Source: Schaalia odontolytica (GTDB lineage Bacteria; Actinomycetota; Actinomycetes; Actinomycetales; Actinomycetaceae). From it: a DNA stretch of 64,000 nt. Where the stretch lies: contig NZ_PKKM01000007.1 in assembly GCF_002847525.1 (NCBI RefSeq), forward strand, positions 62,001 through 126,000, given 5' to 3'. A program made the position numbers and the translations under genes. The notes beneath the pieces are model-generated. The model was not told the origin of the DNA. It worked only from the letters and a program-made list of their open reading frames with translations, and did not search any database. This document shows, piece after piece, positions 25,242 through 33,494 of this stretch (its first letter is position 1; each line of letters opens with the position of its first letter).

Positions 25242-26078
25242 TTAGGAGAGGCGGCCCGCCTGCACGTGGCGGGCGACGTCGCGCCCCACTTTGGCGCCGT
25301 AAACGACTCCCACGCAGTAGTGGATGATCCACCGGGCCAGGCCGGCCTCGTCGGCGCTCACCCACCCGGCGAGTTCGCGCCCCGCGCGCGCCGGATCGAG
25401 CGCGTCGTAGGCGCTCGGCACGCACACGCCGGTCGGGTCAACGCCTCGGGTGACGAGGATCCACCGCGCCAGTCCGCCCCCCACGACGGACGAGGCCGGA
25501 TCGAAGACGCGCCGGAAACGGAAGTGGGCGGTCAGGGCGGCGGCGACGGCGAGGCCGGGCGCATCGGCGCGCGTGTAGGCGAGGGCGGGTGCGAGCAGGG
25601 CGGGATCGGTGGGGACTGCAACCGTGCGGGACTCGACGAGGCCTGAGGCGACCAGGCCGGAACAGGCATCCCTATGCAGTCCCGCGATCAGCGCGGGCAT
25701 GGGCGTGGGAGCGACACGAACGCCCCCTTGAGAACGTGTGTTGAGAGCAGGGAAGCGCGAGGCCAGGTTCCACTGCGAGCGCCAGATCCCCAGCGCCAGC
25801 GCGGCTCCCGGGTCCGAGCCCGCTCCCCCATCGTCAGCCATAGACAGGGCACGCACGTCGTCGACGCTCGTGCGGGCACCCTCGATGATGGACAGGGCGG
25901 CGGCTTCGCGCACGGCTGCCTCCGCGCGTGCTTCCTCCCAGCCTCGGCGCAGCCCCTCACTGAAACGCAGGTCGGCGAGCGCCGCGTGCGCCTCGTCCAT
26001 GGCGGATGCGACGTCGGGGCGGGCGGCTGCCGCCTGCAGCACGGCGGGCGCGGGGTCGACGAGGGCTTCGATACTCAC
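25242..26078 (-). CDS. Fic-like protein with lost catalytic motif
   Basis: The protein has 278 residues from GTG 26078. REAAALSIIEGARTSVDDVR near 57-76 matches the inhibitory-helix region of Fic-fold proteins. Where Fic enzymes carry HPFxDGNGR, this protein has VFDPASSVVGGGLARWIL, so the catalytic His and the anion-binding loop are absent. AMP transfer is therefore unlikely; a binding role is more probable. Similar proteins occur near tad loci in other actinobacteria, as far as I recall. The gene shares a -10 hexamer with its divergent neighbour. Confidence 0.55.
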   Translation of the reverse strand: MSIEALVDPAPAVLQAAAARPDVASAMDEAHAALADLRFSEGLRRGWEEARAEAAVREAAALSIIEGARTSVDDVRALSMADDGGAGSDPGAALALGIWRSQWNLASRFPALNTRSQGGVRVAPTPMPALIAGLHRDACSGLVASGLVESRTVAVPTDPALLAPALAYTRADAPGLAVAAALTAHFRFRRVFDPASSVVGGGLARWILVTRGVDPTGVCVPSAYDALDPARAGRELAGWVSADEAGLARWIIHYCVGVVYGAKVGRDVARHVQAGRLS

Positions 26079-26083
26079 CCCTC

Positions 26084-26090
26084 TACACTA
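26084..26090. promoter_or_regulatory. Single -10 hexamer serving two divergent leaderless genes
   Basis: TACACTA on the plus strand reads TAGTGTA on the minus strand. TACACT ends 6 nt before the ATG at 26096, and TAGTGT ends 6 nt before the GTG at 26078. Neither gene has a Shine-Dalgarno sequence. Confidence 0.6.
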
Positions 26091-26095
26091 GGGGC

Positions 26096-27025
26096 ATGAC
26101 GCTTTTGCAGCATCGAAACTTCTCCGCGCGCCTGCGCTCGGGGTTGTTCGCTTTTATTTTCGCGCCGGTTGCCCTGGTGTTTCTGGGTTCATCGATGGTC
26201 GACGTGCAGGCCTTGGCTTCGGTCGGGCAGCCCCTGGCCTCAGTGGAGGGCCTCATCGGCATGGCCTTGGCGTCGATGCTGATCGCGCTGATCGCCTTGA
26301 ACTGCGAGGAGTCGAGCGCCGGCATGGTCGTCACATTCGTGTGGTCACTCGTCGTGGGGGCCGCGCAGTTCCTGGGAGTGGCGCGTCTGCCGCTGCTCAT
26401 GAAGTCCTCGGTGGGCGCCGAGGACATGTTCGCCGGTGTCCTGTGGTGCCTATACCCGGTGTGCCTCTCACTCATGCTGGGCGCGTGCGCGCTGACGATT
26501 AAGTCGGTGCGGGTGCGCGCGGGCAAGGACACACGCATGCCGCTCGCCCGCGTACACCGTCACGCGTTTGGCACAACGGTCGCGCTGCCGGCGTCTGTCG
26601 CCGCCGGTGTGCTGATGGTGGCCGCCGCGCCTTCTGATTCGACGAACGTTGCCGCGATGGGGCTCGAGGGCGTGCTCGAGGGGCACACGCTCATGCCGTT
26701 GCTGGCCCTCGGGGCAGGCCTGGCTTTCGCCCTGTTGGTGGTGAGTGCGCGCTGGTCGATCACGGGCACTCAGATCGCCACGTGGACCATCCTCGTGCTG
26801 CCAAGCTACGTGATTCTGCCGGTGTGGGCGTCGCTGACGGGAAACGTGATCGTTCCCGGCCCCTCGATCATGACGAAGTTCGCGCTCGCCTCTCCGCCCC
26901 TGGCCGCCCTCGGCATGGCGACGGGATGCGCGTCGATGGGCGTGCTGTGGGCGCGGGTGCGCGCCCTGAAGAACCTGGATGCGTCGCACGACGCATCGGC
27001 GAATGAGGGGCCTGCCGAGGGCTAA
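26096..27025 (+). CDS. Polytopic membrane protein of unknown function
   Basis: The protein has 309 residues with about eight hydrophobic helices in pairs (for example LFAFIFAPVALVFLGSS, LIGMALASMLIALIALN and LMPLLALGAGLAFALLVV). It has no recognisable domain and a short polar tail. The start at 26096 is leaderless. It is followed 54 bp later by the acidic membrane protein gene, so the two may work together. I do not recognise a family. Confidence 0.7.
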   Translation: MTLLQHRNFSARLRSGLFAFIFAPVALVFLGSSMVDVQALASVGQPLASVEGLIGMALASMLIALIALNCEESSAGMVVTFVWSLVVGAAQFLGVARLPLLMKSSVGAEDMFAGVLWCLYPVCLSLMLGACALTIKSVRVRAGKDTRMPLARVHRHAFGTTVALPASVAAGVLMVAAAPSDSTNVAAMGLEGVLEGHTLMPLLALGAGLAFALLVVSARWSITGTQIATWTILVLPSYVILPVWASLTGNVIVPGPSIMTKFALASPPLAALGMATGCASMGVLWARVRALKNLDASHDASANEGPAEG

Positions 27026-27042
27026 TGCGCGCAAGCGCGCAT
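27025..27042. repeat. 18-bp palindrome before the acidic protein gene
   Basis: ATGCGCGCAAGCGCGCAT overlaps the preceding stop. TAATAT (27051-27056), a likely -10, follows 9 bp later, so it may be an operator or a terminator stem. Confidence 0.4.
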
Positions 27043-27079
27043 GCGGACCGTAATATGTGGGCAGATATAAGGAGGAAGC

Positions 27080-28753
27080 ATGTCCGAGAACGAGTTTGAC
27101 ATCCAGCGCGACCGCGCCGAGGAGGACCGCGAGAACGTGGTACTAACCGGTGAAGAGATCGAGCTGCCGGGCGAAGATTCCGACGCGTCGGCGATCATCG
27201 GCGAGTCCAGCGAGCCCATCCACACGGGTGAGATCGAGGCGGTCGCAATCGGAGGACTGACGGGACGCGTTCCGGCTGCTGCCCCGCTCAAGCCCACGAT
27301 CGAGGACAAGATCTCGACGGGTGAGCTGCCCGTCGTCACTGCCTCGGAGGGTGACCTTCCGATCGTATCCCCGACGGATGAGGCCGAGGACACGGCCGAG
27401 GTTTCTTCCGACGACTCCGCGGACGCGGTGTCCGAAGAGGTCGCCGATCAGCAGGAGGAGCCCGCCGAGGACAACGCCCCCGCCAACGAAGAGCCCGCGT
27501 CCGAGCAGGTCGACGAGGAGAACGCCTCTTCGCAGGATGCCGCTCCCGAGGCCGAGCAGACCGAGGATGCGTCCGACGAGGTGGAGACCGTCGACGATCC
27601 CGAGCCCACGCTGGCGCCCGTCATGACGCCCGCGCAGGCTGCCGCGGCGATGGGTCTGAGCACGGACGACGCCGCTGAGAAGGCCGAGGAAGGTGCCGAA
27701 GCCGACGATTCTACCGACGAACCGGCTACCGACGAGGCTAATGCGGCTCACGAGGCGGAGGAATCCGCCGTCGGTGGCGCCGCCGCCGAGCACACACTGA
27801 CCTCGCGTCGCTCAATGATTTTCGGCGATGACGACGATGCCACCTCTCCGTCGATCCCGGCGCTCACGCCTGTCGAGCAGGACGAGACGGTCTCCTCGGA
27901 CGAGGCCGAGGATCCCTTCGCCGAGCTCGACCTGCCCACCGAGGAAGCCACCCCCTTCACCGAGCCGACGACCCAGCTGCCCACCCAGGACGCCCAGGCC
28001 TCGTACTCCTTTGAGGACCAGGACGCCGCCGACGAGGCTCGCCCGCGCCGCCGCTCCCTGCTGGGCGAGGGCGACAACGACAGCGAGGCCGCAACCCTGG
28101 CCGCGATCGCGTCGACCGCCGCGCGCGGCGACAAGTCCGAGTCCCCGCGACTGGACGACGAGCTCTTCTCCGCCGCTCCCGAGGTCACGGAGATGCCTTC
28201 GCGCACGGGCGCGCACTGGCTGTCCTTCCTGCTGTTCCTCCTGCTCGTGCCCGCCGGCTGGTACCTGGCCGCCGATGCGGGAGCGCGCATGACTCTGGCG
28301 GACGCCGCCCCCATGTACACGGGCGTCGCATCCATCGTTGCGCTGGGCGAGCTCCTCGGCGCGACCCTTATCTCCGCGATCCTGTTTGTGACGGCGCGCC
28401 GCTCCTCGCTCGGTGCGTGGCTGATGGGCCTGGTCACTCTGGTCGTTGGCCTTCCGTGGGTTATGGCCCCCGGTATCACGGCCGCGTCGGCGCTGACCGC
28501 GCTGACCGCACTGACGAACACCGGTTCCCTGGGCGCGAACCTGTCGCACCACCTGCAGGCCTCCGGTTACTCGGGTCGCTTCGCCCTGCTGGGCATCGCG
28601 CTCCTGGGCCTGGCGTACGTGTCCCACTCGGCGCGCCGCACCGGCCGCGAGGAGGAGGCCCTGCGCACCTCGATTGAAGCTATCAACCCGGCGGGCGCCT
28701 TCTACTCCAAGCGCGCCCGCAAGAAGGCAGCAAAGGACGCGGCCCGCAAGTGA
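27080..28753 (+). CDS. Highly acidic disordered protein with C-terminal membrane domain
   Basis: The protein has 557 residues with a strong AAGGAGG ribosome site. Residues 1-370 are dominated by Asp, Glu, Ala and Ser with short repeats of the EEPAEDN and DDSADA type and almost no hydrophobic core, so they are probably disordered and cytoplasmic. Residues about 375-520 hold four membrane helices, and the tail is strongly basic (SKRARKKAAKDAARK). The charge split suggests a scaffold whose acidic arm contacts basic partners. No known domain is seen. It overlaps the next gene by GTGA. Confidence 0.7.
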   Translation: MSENEFDIQRDRAEEDRENVVLTGEEIELPGEDSDASAIIGESSEPIHTGEIEAVAIGGLTGRVPAAAPLKPTIEDKISTGELPVVTASEGDLPIVSPTDEAEDTAEVSSDDSADAVSEEVADQQEEPAEDNAPANEEPASEQVDEENASSQDAAPEAEQTEDASDEVETVDDPEPTLAPVMTPAQAAAAMGLSTDDAAEKAEEGAEADDSTDEPATDEANAAHEAEESAVGGAAAEHTLTSRRSMIFGDDDDATSPSIPALTPVEQDETVSSDEAEDPFAELDLPTEEATPFTEPTTQLPTQDAQASYSFEDQDAADEARPRRRSLLGEGDNDSEAATLAAIASTAARGDKSESPRLDDELFSAAPEVTEMPSRTGAHWLSFLLFLLLVPAGWYLAADAGARMTLADAAPMYTGVASIVALGELLGATLISAILFVTARRSSLGAWLMGLVTLVVGLPWVMAPGITAASALTALTALTNTGSLGANLSHHLQASGYSGRFALLGIALLGLAYVSHSARRTGREEEALRTSIEAINPAGAFYSKRARKKAAKDAARK

Positions 28754-29655
28754 AGACCTTGATTCCCGCCAGCGCAATCGAGCTCGAGGGTCCCTGGACC
28801 CACCGGCACGTGAGCGCTGGCGGCGCCGCATTTCACGTCGCCGACATGGGTGAGGGCATGGATCATGCCCTCGTCCTCCTGCACGGCTTCCCGGAGCACT
28901 GGTGGGCATGGCGCGACGTGCTTCCCACCCTCGCTGAGTCCACGTCTCGCGTGTTCGCCCTCGATTTGCGAGGCTTCGGCACCTCCGACCTGACGCGCGG
29001 AGACTGCGATCTGCAGCAGATGGCGAACGACGTGATCGGCGTTGTGCGCGCTCTCGGCGTGGCCTCGTTCTCCGTGGCCGGCATCGGGATCGGTGGCACG
29101 GTCGCGTGGATGATCGGTGCCCTGGCACCCCTTGAGCTGCGTTCTATCGCGGTCCTGTCCGCTCCCCACCCGCTCGGCGTCCAGCCCGTCATCGGCCGCG
29201 CACCCTGGGCGGGTGGCCGCGTCCTGCAGGGGCGCCTCGCTCTGCCCACCGGGCGCGAGCGCGCACTGCGATCTGGCTCCCTCGTGACGACCGTGTTCCG
29301 CGCGTGGGCATCGCCCGGGAACGTGGACGGCCTCGTCTCTCAATCGGGCACGTACCGCGCTGCGCTGCGCCGACCTTTTGCCGCACACACGGCCCTGCGC
29401 GGCCTGAGCGCCGCCCGCAAGATCTCGCGCGAGGAGCGTCGCCTCCTCGCCGAGCCGGTGCGCGTGCCCGTCCTGTCCCTGGTGGGACGCGACGACGGCG
29501 CCTGGTCTGCGCTGGATCACGCGGCGGACGCCCAGTTCGTGGATGCGTCGCTGACCCAGATTGTCATTCGCGAGGCCGGACACTTCCTCCCCGAAGAAGC
29601 ACCGCAGGCGGTTGCCGAGGCTCTGTCAGCACACGTGGTAGCACACGCCAACTAG
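28750..29655 (+). CDS. Epoxide-hydrolase-like alpha/beta hydrolase lacking the nucleophile
   Basis: The protein has 301 residues from GTG 28750 (4-bp overlap). LLHGFPEHWWAWRDVLPTL near 43-61 is typical of epoxide hydrolases and the EphE position of M. tuberculosis (Rv3670). The nucleophile elbow, normally GxDxGG or GxSxGG, reads GIGIGG with Gly at position 113. The late acid (VGRDDGAWSALDHA) and His (EAGHFLPEE) remain. The protein is therefore probably not a normal hydrolase, unless another residue substitutes. Confidence 0.75.
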   Translation: MKTLIPASAIELEGPWTHRHVSAGGAAFHVADMGEGMDHALVLLHGFPEHWWAWRDVLPTLAESTSRVFALDLRGFGTSDLTRGDCDLQQMANDVIGVVRALGVASFSVAGIGIGGTVAWMIGALAPLELRSIAVLSAPHPLGVQPVIGRAPWAGGRVLQGRLALPTGRERALRSGSLVTTVFRAWASPGNVDGLVSQSGTYRAALRRPFAAHTALRGLSAARKISREERRLLAEPVRVPVLSLVGRDDGAWSALDHAADAQFVDASLTQIVIREAGHFLPEEAPQAVAEALSAHVVAHAN

Positions 29656-29835
29656 TGCATTTTTCATTAGACAGCTCACACAAAACACGAAATGAAGCCC
29701 ATTTCACCTGATAGATAGGGCATAATGGTGTGATGCGCGGTACCTCCTCGTGAGTGGTATTACGTATGGGATCCACTGCGCAATCCAAATCGAAACGCCC
29801 GAGCAATCGGGCACGAGCGGAAGGAGCTCCGCACC

Positions 29836-30519
29836 ATGATCGGTGACGGAAACTTCATCAGCCAGGTGCCGCTGTTCGGTGGCCTTGATGATGCACAGCA
29901 GGTGTCCCTCCAGCAGAAGATGGGTCATACGACCCTGCGTCGCGGAGAGACTCTCTTCGACGAAGGCGATCTCGGCGATCGCCTGTACATCGTGACCGAG
30001 GGCAAGGTGAAGCTCGGCCACACGTCCAGCGACGGCCGCGAGTCTCTGCTCGCAGTCCTGGGCCCCGGAGAGATCATCGGTGAGCTCACGCTCTTCGATC
30101 CGGGCCCGCGCTCGACCACCGCAACCGCCGTTTCCCCGGCGTCCCTCCTCTACCTCGAGCACGAGGATCTCATGCACGTGCTCGACACCAACCCCACCCT
30201 GGCCAAGCACATGCTGCGCGCCCTTGCGCAGCGCCTGCGCCGCACCAACGAGTCCCTCTCGGATCTCGTGTTCTCCGACGTTCCCGGCCGCGTCGCCAAG
30301 GCCCTCCTGGACCTTGCAGACCGCTTCGGCACCGCGACCGACAAGGGCGTCCACGTCCCCCACGACCTCACGCAGGAAGAGCTCGCCCAGCTGGTCGGCG
30401 CCTCCCGTGAGACCGTGAACAAGTCTCTGGCCGACTTCGTGTCGCGCGGCTGGATCCGTCTGGAAGGTCGCGCCGTGACCCTCCTCGACGTCGATCGCCT
30501 GGCGCGTCGCGCTCGCTGA
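29836..30519 (+). CDS. crp: Crp/GlxR-type cyclic-nucleotide-responsive regulator
   Basis: The protein has 227 residues. The effector domain (about 10-125) includes FDEGDLGDRLYIVTEGKVK and GEIIGELTLFDPGPRSTTA, the phosphate-binding cassette for cAMP. A long dimer helix and a winged helix-turn-helix (LTQEELAQLVGASRETVNKS) follow. Length and neighbours match Rv3676 (Crp) of M. tuberculosis and GlxR of corynebacteria, global regulators of carbon and respiratory genes. GGAAGGAG lies 9 nt before the ATG. CATAAT near 29723 is a likely -10, giving a leader of about 100 nt. Confidence 0.9.
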   Translation: MIGDGNFISQVPLFGGLDDAQQVSLQQKMGHTTLRRGETLFDEGDLGDRLYIVTEGKVKLGHTSSDGRESLLAVLGPGEIIGELTLFDPGPRSTTATAVSPASLLYLEHEDLMHVLDTNPTLAKHMLRALAQRLRRTNESLSDLVFSDVPGRVAKALLDLADRFGTATDKGVHVPHDLTQEELAQLVGASRETVNKSLADFVSRGWIRLEGRAVTLLDVDRLARRAR

Positions 30520-30534
30520 CCGCAGCCTACACAG

Positions 30535-30574
30535 GGTTGGGCCCGACACCTCGCGGTGTCGGGCCCAACCTTTT
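30535..30574 (+). terminator. Rho-independent terminator of the Crp gene
   Basis: GGTTGGGCCCGACACC and its exact complement form a 16-bp stem with a TCGC loop, followed by TTTT. Confidence 0.9.
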
Positions 30575-30587
30575 GCTTGACGATATG

Positions 30588-30640
30588 AACGAGGCCATGG
30601 TCCCTCGTGCGATGTCCGCACGAGGGACCACGGCCTCGTT
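30588..30640 (-). terminator. Long hairpin ending the DUF4177 gene, with an inverted pair of the repeat
   Basis: AACGAGGCCATGGTCCCTCG and its near-complement at 30620-30640 form a stem of about 24 bp with one mismatch. The outer ends are ACGAGGCC and GGCCTCGT, again the window-wide motif as an inverted pair. Confidence 0.7.
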
Positions 30641-30661
30641 GATGCGCAGAGCTGCTGCGCG

Positions 30662-30841
30662 TCAGTTCTGAACGGCGGGCGTTTCCTCAATCGGACGCTT
30701 GAGGTAGGCCACCAGGTTCTCGGAGCCCGTGGGGCCGGGGATCACCTGGACGAGTTCCCACCCGTCGGCGCCCCACTGGTCGAGGATTGCTTTCGTCGCA
30801 TGCGTGAGCAGCGGAATCGTGGAGTATTCCCATTTAGTCAT
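30662..30841 (-). CDS. Small DUF4177-type protein
   Basis: The protein has only 59 residues, easily missed by length filters. It begins MTKWEYSTIPLLTHATKAIL, then DQWGADGWELVQVI, and ends with YLKRPIEETPAVQN. This matches the small DUF4177 proteins encoded between crp and whiB4 in mycobacteria (Rv3678A). The amphipathic beta/alpha pattern suggests a compact soluble protein, probably oligomeric. Its function is unknown. The start is leaderless, with TAGTAT 6 nt upstream. Confidence 0.8.
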   Translation of the reverse strand: MTKWEYSTIPLLTHATKAILDQWGADGWELVQVIPGPTGSENLVAYLKRPIEETPAVQN

Positions 30842-30847
30842 GAGCCC

Positions 30848-30853
30848 ATACTA
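30848..30853 (-). promoter_or_regulatory. -10 element TAGTAT, leaderless start of the DUF4177 gene
   Basis: On the minus strand TAGTAT ends 6 nt before the ATG at 30841. The gap (GGGCTC) holds no ribosome site. Confidence 0.55.
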
Positions 30854-31201
30854 CCCGCCCGCCATCTGAGGGCGCACGAAGGACAGTACCTTTGGGACAT
30901 GTGGGCTGCGCAGCTCGCGGGCGAGCGGCTCGTCAGAAGTGCGTAGCCACTCCAACCAATTGTCCGCGTGCGGATAGTGGCGCAGGATCGCGCGGCGTTC
31001 CCGTTCAGTCAGGCCACCCCACACGCCGTAATTCGCCTCGGATTCGAGAGCGTCGGCGAGGCATTCGAGGCGAACCTCGCATTCATAGCAGCGCATACGA
31101 ACCTGACGCTGGGACGCACCCTGCACGAACAGCACGTCCGGTTCGATGGACGCGCAGAGCGCGCGGGCGACCCAGCTTTGGTCGTCGCCTTGCGTTGACA
31201 T
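30851..31201 (-). CDS. WhiB family iron-sulfur transcription factor (WhiB4 position)
   Basis: The protein has 116 residues from ATG 31201, with GGAG 8 nt upstream; longer frames exist but add no family sequence. Cys 16, 38, 41 and 47 are the four cluster ligands, and GVWGG near 59-63 is the WhiB turn. TERERRAILR supplies the basic C-terminal part. Gene order (next to a PonA2-like PBP and a phosphoesterase) fits WhiB4 (Rv3681c), a redox sensor. The last bases overlap the promoter of the DUF4177 gene. Confidence 0.88.
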   Translation of the reverse strand: MSTQGDDQSWVARALCASIEPDVLFVQGASQRQVRMRCYECEVRLECLADALESEANYGVWGGLTERERRAILRHYPHADNWLEWLRTSDEPLARELRSPHVPKVLSFVRPQMAGG

Positions 31202-31357
31202 CGTGGAACTCCACTTCACTGTATTACGAGCCCTGCTTGTGACCATACACACATACGATTGTGGGTGCAAACGCTGCGACCACGATTGCAGCCATCAGGC
31301 GTGACCCATCAGGCAATTCTCACGCGTCGCCAAACGCCAGATGAGCACGCCGCCACG

Positions 31358-31363
31358 TAAGCT
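31358..31363 (+). promoter_or_regulatory. -10 element TAAGCT, leaderless start of the PBP gene
   Basis: TAAGCT ends 6 nt before the ATG at 31370. The gap AGGAAT lies too close to the ATG to act as a normal ribosome site. The same hexamer and spacing recur at 38449. Confidence 0.5.
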
Positions 31364-31369
31364 AGGAAT

Positions 31370-33493
31370 ATGTCGTACTCTCACTCTCGTGCTGTCCGAC
31401 CGGCCCAGCTGCTCGCGCTGCTGATGGCATTCCTGAGCGTGTCCGCGCTCATGGGTGTCGTCGGAGCAGGCATGCTCGTCCCCATTGCCGGCCCCACCGC
31501 GCTCGTTGCCAAGTCGGTTCCCTCCGTCTTCAACGAGCTCCCCGGTGATCTGCAGACGGTCGCTCCGGCTGAGGAATCGCAGCTGCTGGATTCTTCCGGC
31601 GCCGTGATCGCCCACTTCTACGACAAGCAGCGCATCGTTGTGCCCAGTGCCAACATCGCTGACGTTATGAAGAAGGCAATCGTCGCGATCGAAGATAAGC
31701 GCTTCTACGAGCACAACGGTGTCGATGCCACGGGTATCGCTCGTGCGCTCGTGACGAACCTGGGCGATAGCGGCCGCCAGGGCGCTTCGACGATCACCCA
31801 GCAGTACGTGCGTAACTCGCTGGCAGAGCGCGGCTACCTCGAGGGCGACGCGGACCAGGTGAGCGCAGCGACCGAGCAGACCACTGAGCGCAAGCTGCGC
31901 GAAATCAAGTACGCGCTGGCATTGGAGAAGACCCAGTCGAAGGACGAAATCCTCACGGGTTACCTCAACATCGCCCCCTTCGGCCCCATCACCTACGGTG
32001 TCGAGGCCGCCTCGCAGCGCTACTTCTCCAAGTCGGCGTCGGAGCTGAACTATCTGGAGGCAGCACTCCTCGCGGGCCTCGTTCAGTCCCCCGTCCAGTA
32101 CGATCCGCTGACGCACCCCGAGGCCGCCCAGGAACGCCGCGACACGGTCCTGGCAACGATGCTTGACCAGGGCGTCATCACGCAGGAAGAGTACGACGAG
32201 GGCATCGCAACGTCGGTCGATTCGATGCTGCACCCGACGGTATCCTCGGAGGGCTGCTCGGGCGCCGACTCCTCGAAGGCATACTTCTGCGACTACGTCC
32301 TGTCCCAATTCCTGGAGGACCCGACATTCGGCGCGACGCGCATCGAGCGCGAGCGCCTGCTCAAGACCCAGGGCATCACGATCCGTACGACGCTGGACAC
32401 CGCGAAGCAGGACGCGGCCTACGCCTCGTTGACGAACGCGATCCCCGTGGGCGACGCCTCCGGCCTGAACGACGCGCTCGTGTCGCTGGACCCGCGCACC
32501 GGCAAGGTGCTCGCGATGGCCCAGAACACGACCTACGGCATCGAGAGCGGCCAGACCATGGCAAACTACTCGGCCGACGGTAACTTCCAGGTGGGCTCGA
32601 CCTTCAAGGTGTTCACCCTCCTGCAGTGGTTCAAGGAAGGACACTCGGCCTACGAGACCGTGGGGTCGGCCAACACGTTCTACCCGAACGGCTCCTTCAA
32701 GTGCGATGGCCGCTCCATCACCACCGAGGGCTACCAGGTCAACGACCTCGCGGGTAAGACCGGCACGATGAACGTCGTGCGCGCCACCGGCCAGTCGGTC
32801 AACCAGGCGTTCGTGAACATGGCGTCGCGCGTGGACTTCTGCTCGATCTTCGAGACCGCCTACGACATGGGCATCACGGAGGACGGCGAGGTCCCGGCCC
32901 CCTTCCCCGCCAACATCCTCGGCTCCGTGTCGAGTTCCCCGCTGCACATGGCGTCCGTGTTCGCCACGATCGCGAACTCCGGCCAGCAGTGCAAGCCCCA
33001 GTCCATCGAGTCCGTGACCGACCGCGACGAGAACGTTCTCAAGGAGTTTGCGGCGGACTGCAAGGAGGTCATCTCCCCTGACCTTGCGAACAAGACGGCG
33101 GCCCTTCTGACGGCCTCGGCCGGCCAGTACTACACGTCGACGCGCCTGGGCGACGGTCGGCCCTTCGCCGCGAAGTCGGGTACCACCGACGGGCACGCGA
33201 ACACGTGGCTGACGGGCTTCACGCCGTCGCTCGCGACGTCCGTGTGGGTGGGTCACGGCGACAACTCCTCGCAGGAAGTGTCCGGCGTTGTCATCAACGG
33301 CGTGTACCACTCCGAGATCTTCGGTGAGACCTATGTCGGCCAGAACATTTGGGCACCCTACATGACGCGGGCGCTGGCGGGCACCCCGGTGGAGGCCGTG
33401 TCGAACGCGAACATCGGCGCGTCCATCCCGCAGCGCGGCTCGACGCCTGCTCCTTCGCAGTCCCCGACTCCGTCGCCGTCGCCGAGCCACTGA
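31370..33493 (+). CDS. Bifunctional class A penicillin-binding protein (PonA2-like)
   Basis: The protein has 707 residues. A membrane anchor lies near 13-37. The glycosyltransferase 51 domain has IVAIEDKRFYEHNGVD near 104 and QGASTITQQYVRN near 142. The transpeptidase domain has STFK near 410, SVN near 473 and KSGTT near 602. It polymerises and cross-links peptidoglycan outside the membrane. The mycobacterial PonA2 ends in a PASTA domain; here the C-terminus is only a Pro/Ser-rich tail. It is followed 1 nt later by a phosphoesterase gene, as in Rv3682-Rv3683. Confidence 0.9.
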   Translation: MSYSHSRAVRPAQLLALLMAFLSVSALMGVVGAGMLVPIAGPTALVAKSVPSVFNELPGDLQTVAPAEESQLLDSSGAVIAHFYDKQRIVVPSANIADVMKKAIVAIEDKRFYEHNGVDATGIARALVTNLGDSGRQGASTITQQYVRNSLAERGYLEGDADQVSAATEQTTERKLREIKYALALEKTQSKDEILTGYLNIAPFGPITYGVEAASQRYFSKSASELNYLEAALLAGLVQSPVQYDPLTHPEAAQERRDTVLATMLDQGVITQEEYDEGIATSVDSMLHPTVSSEGCSGADSSKAYFCDYVLSQFLEDPTFGATRIERERLLKTQGITIRTTLDTAKQDAAYASLTNAIPVGDASGLNDALVSLDPRTGKVLAMAQNTTYGIESGQTMANYSADGNFQVGSTFKVFTLLQWFKEGHSAYETVGSANTFYPNGSFKCDGRSITTEGYQVNDLAGKTGTMNVVRATGQSVNQAFVNMASRVDFCSIFETAYDMGITEDGEVPAPFPANILGSVSSSPLHMASVFATIANSGQQCKPQSIESVTDRDENVLKEFAADCKEVISPDLANKTAALLTASAGQYYTSTRLGDGRPFAAKSGTTDGHANTWLTGFTPSLATSVWVGHGDNSSQEVSGVVINGVYHSEIFGETYVGQNIWAPYMTRALAGTPVEAVSNANIGASIPQRGSTPAPSQSPTPSPSPSH

Positions 33494-33494
33494 G

